Of a stretch of 64,000 bases of DNA, positions 60,718 through 64,000 are shown piece by piece. Position 1 is the stretch's first letter. Every line of letters starts with the position of its first letter. The notes under the pieces were generated by a model. The model was not told where the DNA came from, ran no database searches, and saw only the letters and a list, made by a program, of their open reading frames with translations. This DNA comes from Candidatus Binatia bacterium. Its GTDB lineage: Bacteria; Desulfobacterota; Binatia; UBA12015. The DNA lies in NCBI GenBank assembly GCA_029243485.1, contig JAQWRY010000086.1, positions 620,001-684,000 on the forward strand, given 5' to 3'. A program made the translations under genes and the position numbers.

Positions 60718-61788
60718 CTACTTCGGAAGGCTTCCCGGCGCCGGTGGCTCGGCGTTCGTCACGGGGCCGGTGAGCGCGAACATGAAGGCGACGAGGGCGT
60801 CGATTTCGGTGTCGCTCAGATTGAGCGCCTTCATCTTCGCGTCGAGGCCGGGGTTGGCGTTCCCGCCGCGATTGTAGAGCACCATTACGTCGCGCAGCGT
60901 CGCTTCCGAGCCGTCGTGCATGTAGGGCGCGGTGTCGGTCACGTTGCGTAGGGTGGGGGTCTTGAACTTGCCCTTGTCAGCGTCCTTTTCGGTCATGTCG
61001 AAGCGGCCCGGGTCGGCGAACTTCTTTCCCTTGGCGTCCCAGCCGACGCCCAAGTTGTGGTACATCTCGTCACTGAAGTTGAACGAGACGTGGCAGGTTG
61101 CGCAGTCGGCCTTGCCCTCGAAGAGCTCGAGCCCCTTCACCTGCTCCGCGCTCATCGCGCCCTTGTTCCCCGCGCGGTAGCGGTCGTACGGGGCGTTGCC
61201 GGCCAGAACCGTACGCTCGTAGGACGCGATCGCCTGCGCGATCCGGGGCATCGTGATCTCGCCCTTCCCGAACGCCTTCTCGAACAGGGGCGCGTAGCCC
61301 TGAAGTCGCGCCACCTCCTTCACCACGTCGTCGTGGGACGCCATCGCCATCTCGACCGGGTTCGTGAGCGGGCCGTGGGATTGCTCTTCGAGATCCTTCG
61401 CGCGTCCGTCCCAAAACTGCTCGGCGGAGAACAGGCGGTTTATCGAAGTGGGGCTGTTGCGCAGGCCGGTCAGGAACCCGACCCCGGAGGACGTCGGATC
61501 CGTATCGGCGAACCCGTGAAACGGGTTGTGGCAGGACGCGCACGAGATGTTGCCGTCTTTGGACAGCCGCTTGTCGAAGAAGAGCAGCTTGCCGAGCGAG
61601 ACCTTCTCCGCGCTGAGCGGGTTGTCTTCAGGGATGTACGCGGAGTCCGCCTGCAGGCCGAGAGGTAGAACCAACTCGTAGTCTCCCGACTTCACGATCT
61701 CGCGTTTGGGTTTGGCGTCTTCGGCAACCGCGGAGTTCGCGGTGAAGGTCGTCGCGACGATGGCAGCTATCAGTACGAGGGCATTCAT
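60718..61788 (-). CDS. MauG-type dihaem cytochrome c enzyme
   Basis: 356 residues. Signal peptide (LVLIAAIVATTFTANSAVA). Haem sites ISCASCHNPF and DCATCHVSF; FWDGRA holds the Trp between the haems. In TLRNVTDTAPYMHDGS and DVMVLYNRGG, the Tyr occurs 72 residues after the second haem His, where Pseudomonas peroxidase has its axial Met (74 residues). MauG uses Tyr as axial ligand there. The family (MauG/cytochrome c peroxidase) is clear; TTQ maturation is an inference. It is 7 kb from mauA, convergent with mtfA. Confidence 0.88.
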   Translation of the reverse strand: MNALVLIAAIVATTFTANSAVAEDAKPKREIVKSGDYELVLPLGLQADSAYIPEDNPLSAEKVSLGKLLFFDKRLSKDGNISCASCHNPFHGFADTDPTSSGVGFLTGLRNSPTSINRLFSAEQFWDGRAKDLEEQSHGPLTNPVEMAMASHDDVVKEVARLQGYAPLFEKAFGKGEITMPRIAQAIASYERTVLAGNAPYDRYRAGNKGAMSAEQVKGLELFEGKADCATCHVSFNFSDEMYHNLGVGWDAKGKKFADPGRFDMTEKDADKGKFKTPTLRNVTDTAPYMHDGSEATLRDVMVLYNRGGNANPGLDAKMKALNLSDTEIDALVAFMFALTGPVTNAEPPAPGSLPK

Positions 61789-61965
61789 GGTGCGCAGATA
61801 GCACGGCCTCTTCGTCTGCACATGGGTACGAGAAACGTGGATGCACGGCTCGTGTCTATCGGTGATGCTGTCGATTCCACGTTCTCACCCCAACCCTGAA
61901 CGCGCGCTGGTCTCGTCTCCCCCGAATCCTCCGCACCAAAAGCGCGTCTCGAAAGGAAGGCACCG

Positions 61966-63912
61966 ATGCAGTCGTTGATGCGGAATGCGGTTTGCGCCGC
62001 CGTTCTCTGTTCGTTTGCGCTCACCCCGCCGGCCGCTTGGGCCGTGTGCGAGAGCCAGTCGGGTACGCCGGTCGTACTCCGGCCCGTCCGTGACTCGCGA
62101 ATCATGCAGGCCCATTCGAGCGCGAACGATGGCGCCGCCGGATTGATTTGGCTCAAGCGGTCGTCGCACGTTCGCGGCATGATCGGGTTCGATCTCTCTT
62201 GTCACGCCGCAGCTACACCGGATCTCGAGTGTGCCGGTCTCGAAGTCTCGATCTACGAGGGGCTGCCTACGATCAGCGGGAGCACGTTCTCGGCCCACCA
62301 GATGACGGTGCCGTGGGTGGAGGGCAATCAGTCCTTCAACGAGTTCAGCCACGGCGGCGAGAAACTCGGCACGTTTAGTGGAACGGGCGCAGGCATGACG
62401 TGGGACTGTCGCGTCGATGCGGACGTTTCCGATGCGACTAGCGATCAATGCTCCGGGTTGGATCGGTGGGACGGTGCGGACAACTGCGGAGGAGGCATTC
62501 CCTGCTACGAGCTGCCGGGCACGACGGCGTTCTTCGCGAGTGATGAGCAAGAGACTCTCTCGTGGGACGTGACCAGCGGCGTCGTCGATACGTCGAGCGA
62601 GACGAGCTGGCTCCTGAAGGTGGCGGATGAGTCCGGCCAGTCCGGCTCGGTCAAGTTCTACACCCGGAACGGCGCGGAGTTCATGGCGGTCAACGAGCCC
62701 CTGCCGGGGGGCGGGGCCCGCTTCGATCACGCCCCGCGGCTCCTGCTCTGGGGCTCGGGCCTCGAGGCACCAACAGTGGCACTCGTCGCTCCGCAGGCCC
62801 TCTATGAGAGCAGCCCGGCGGATCTCCGGATCTCGCAGGGCGGCGCGGCCGTCGGCTCGACCGCGCGATGGCAGAATCTCACGACGGGCGACTGGGGTTG
62901 GATGACGGCGGAGGGTGGGTCGGACTGGATCGCGTCGGTTCCGCTCGAAATCGGTTCGAATGACATCGAGTTCACCGTCTACGACGGGTGCGGCACCGAA
63001 GGCAGGATCGTCGAGTCGATCGTTCATCAGCTCGGCGAGTTCTGCGGAAACGGTGTTGTCGAAGCGGGGGAGGAGTGCGACGACGGCAACACGTTGGACG
63101 GCGACTGTTGCTCCGCCGCGTGCGGTCGGGAATCGAATGATTCGTCCTGCCAGGATGGGGACGTCTGCACTGTGGGTGATTCCTGCAAGGCCGGCGTGTG
63201 CGAGAGCGGCCCCGTCCAACCAGAGGCCTGTGGCGGCGCGTTTCTCTGTTACGGCGCGAAGATCACGCGGAAGACGGCCGGCTTCGAGTCGGTCGAGGAC
63301 GTGGCCCTGTCGGATTCGATCGAGACTGGGCTTTTCGACGTGAAGAAGGTCTCGAAACTCTGTGTGCCCGGAGACGTGGATGGGGAGGGCTACGCCGACA
63401 CGAACGTCTTCGGCGTCGGGTACGTGACGAAGAAGGCGCCGTCACAGCCGGCCCATGTGTCGATCAAGGGCATCGTCGCGACGGACCGCTTCGGCACTCT
63501 CACGCTCGACACTGTGAAGGTCGATCACATGATCGTCCCGGCGAGCCTAGGGATCGGATCCGCGGCGGCTGCGCTGCCGAGCGGCAAGGCCGACTCGCGC
63601 AAGTGCTACCGAGTCGGGACGGCCCAGGGCAGCGATTTTCCCACGGGCGTCCAGGTCCGCGTGGAGGATCCCTTCGAGGAGCGGCTCTACAGCGTAAAGC
63701 GGCCGTACCGTCTCTGCACGCCCGTCGACGTTGTCGGTGCAGGAGTGACGAACTCCGCGGCACATCTTCTCTGCTACAGGATCGGCCGCCTCACCGGCGA
63801 GCCCAAGCACGACAAGGTTCAGAGCCTAATACACGTCACCGACGACTTCGGGACGCTTCAGCTCGACACGAAGCCGGAATCCGAGCTCTGTGTGACGGCG
63901 GAAGTGCGGTGA
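61966..63912 (+). CDS. Large secreted protein with Cys-rich repeat and tandem DUF7450-like modules
   Basis: 648 residues, signal peptide (VCAAVLCSFALTPPAAWA). Modules: a DNRLRE-like beta domain (about 25-250), a linker, a Myxococcus-type Cys-rich repeat (EFCGNGVVEAGEECDDGN, about 365-395), and two repeated C-terminal units (about 425-530 and 545-645) with FLCYGAKI / KCYRVGT and DRFGTLTLDT / DDFGTLQLDT strands typical of DUF7450. AAAGGAAGG gives the ribosome site. Cell-surface or secreted role; unknown ligand. Confidence 0.8.
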   Translation: MQSLMRNAVCAAVLCSFALTPPAAWAVCESQSGTPVVLRPVRDSRIMQAHSSANDGAAGLIWLKRSSHVRGMIGFDLSCHAAATPDLECAGLEVSIYEGLPTISGSTFSAHQMTVPWVEGNQSFNEFSHGGEKLGTFSGTGAGMTWDCRVDADVSDATSDQCSGLDRWDGADNCGGGIPCYELPGTTAFFASDEQETLSWDVTSGVVDTSSETSWLLKVADESGQSGSVKFYTRNGAEFMAVNEPLPGGGARFDHAPRLLLWGSGLEAPTVALVAPQALYESSPADLRISQGGAAVGSTARWQNLTTGDWGWMTAEGGSDWIASVPLEIGSNDIEFTVYDGCGTEGRIVESIVHQLGEFCGNGVVEAGEECDDGNTLDGDCCSAACGRESNDSSCQDGDVCTVGDSCKAGVCESGPVQPEACGGAFLCYGAKITRKTAGFESVEDVALSDSIETGLFDVKKVSKLCVPGDVDGEGYADTNVFGVGYVTKKAPSQPAHVSIKGIVATDRFGTLTLDTVKVDHMIVPASLGIGSAAAALPSGKADSRKCYRVGTAQGSDFPTGVQVRVEDPFEERLYSVKRPYRLCTPVDVVGAGVTNSAAHLLCYRIGRLTGEPKHDKVQSLIHVTDDFGTLQLDTKPESELCVTAEVR

Positions 63913-63922
63913 AGACGGTGGA

Positions 63923-64000
63923 CTACGACGGCGGTGCGTCGCGCGTGCCGTCGGGGGCCAGGAGGTCCGCGACCAGGTCGTAGTCGGCCGCCTGGGTGAC
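63923..64000 (-). CDS. 3' end of a minus-strand gene, possibly electron transfer flavoprotein alpha
   Basis: 25 codons plus TAG are visible, ADYDLVADLLAPDG near the end. This phrase resembles the ADYGLVGDLF motif at the ETF alpha C-terminus, but 25 residues are too few to settle. The start lies beyond the window. Confidence 0.3.
   Translation of the reverse strand, partial: VTQAADYDLVADLLAPDGTRDAPPS

Overview
The window is GC-rich, gene-dense bacterial DNA from a Gram-negative aerobe: lipoproteins, outer-membrane barrels, a bc:caa3-type respiratory operon and periplasmic enzymes all appear. A methylamine-dehydrogenase-type locus, a DUF1302/DUF1329/YCF48/RND locus and a secreted protein with a Myxococcus-type Cys-rich repeat plus tandem DUF7450-like modules suggest a delta-proteobacterium-like lineage (Binatota, Desulfobacterota or Myxococcota). 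That placement is inference; no rRNA or tRNA gene was seen.

Layout. 1-4.5 kb: 5'-complete but 3'-truncated pabB, a trypsin/PDZ protein that has lost catalytic residues, a lytic transglycosylase, and a haem-motif plus beta-barrel protein. 4.8-15.5 kb: a co-directional envelope locus of DUF1302 barrel, YCF48 propeller, RND/MMPL permease, GldA/GldF/GldG-like ABC complex, DUF4340 and DUF1329, closed by a terminator shared with convergent mrp. 16.9-34.9 kb: mixed housekeeping and accessory genes (two small HTH proteins, lipoprotein, ABC-F, EthD, HAD, NUDIX, DUF427, PD40 protein, Gfo/Idh, YciI, metallophosphoesterase, PadR, ApaG, OB-fold/thiolase pair, YpsA-like, BtuF-like, galK). 35.1-45.3 kb: a 40-residue membrane peptide, then coxB-coxA-coxC, a membrane protein, dihaem cytochrome c, Rieske protein, cytochrome b fused to cytochrome c, a CtaG/ferredoxin fusion and a YtkA-like protein. 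45.3-49.7 kb: UbiB-type kinase, a hydrolase remnant and acnA.

49.8-53.4 kb is the most interesting part. It is a tight operon mauB-mauE-mauD-mauA for a tryptophan-tryptophylquinone amine dehydrogenase, followed by a SelW/Rdx-like gene whose CxxU position is an in-frame UGA, and then a c-type cytochrome whose ATG overlaps the SelW stop. A MauG-type dihaem enzyme with Tyr at the position expected for the haem ligand lies 7 kb away at 60.7-61.8 kb and is the natural candidate for TTQ maturation. The heavy chain has a lipobox, so the enzyme may be membrane-anchored.

53.5-54.3 kb holds two adjacent pseudogenes, each with an internal deletion. 54.3-58.2 kb is glcD-glcE-glcF (glycolate oxidase). 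The end carries a SAM hydrolase, two overlapping small genes, mtfA, the MauG-like gene, a large secreted protein and the 3' end of a minus-strand gene. A GC-poor element CAATA(T/G)(T/A)TTGCCG occurs twice with 21-bp spacing before the 40-residue peptide gene and once before the overlapping small genes.
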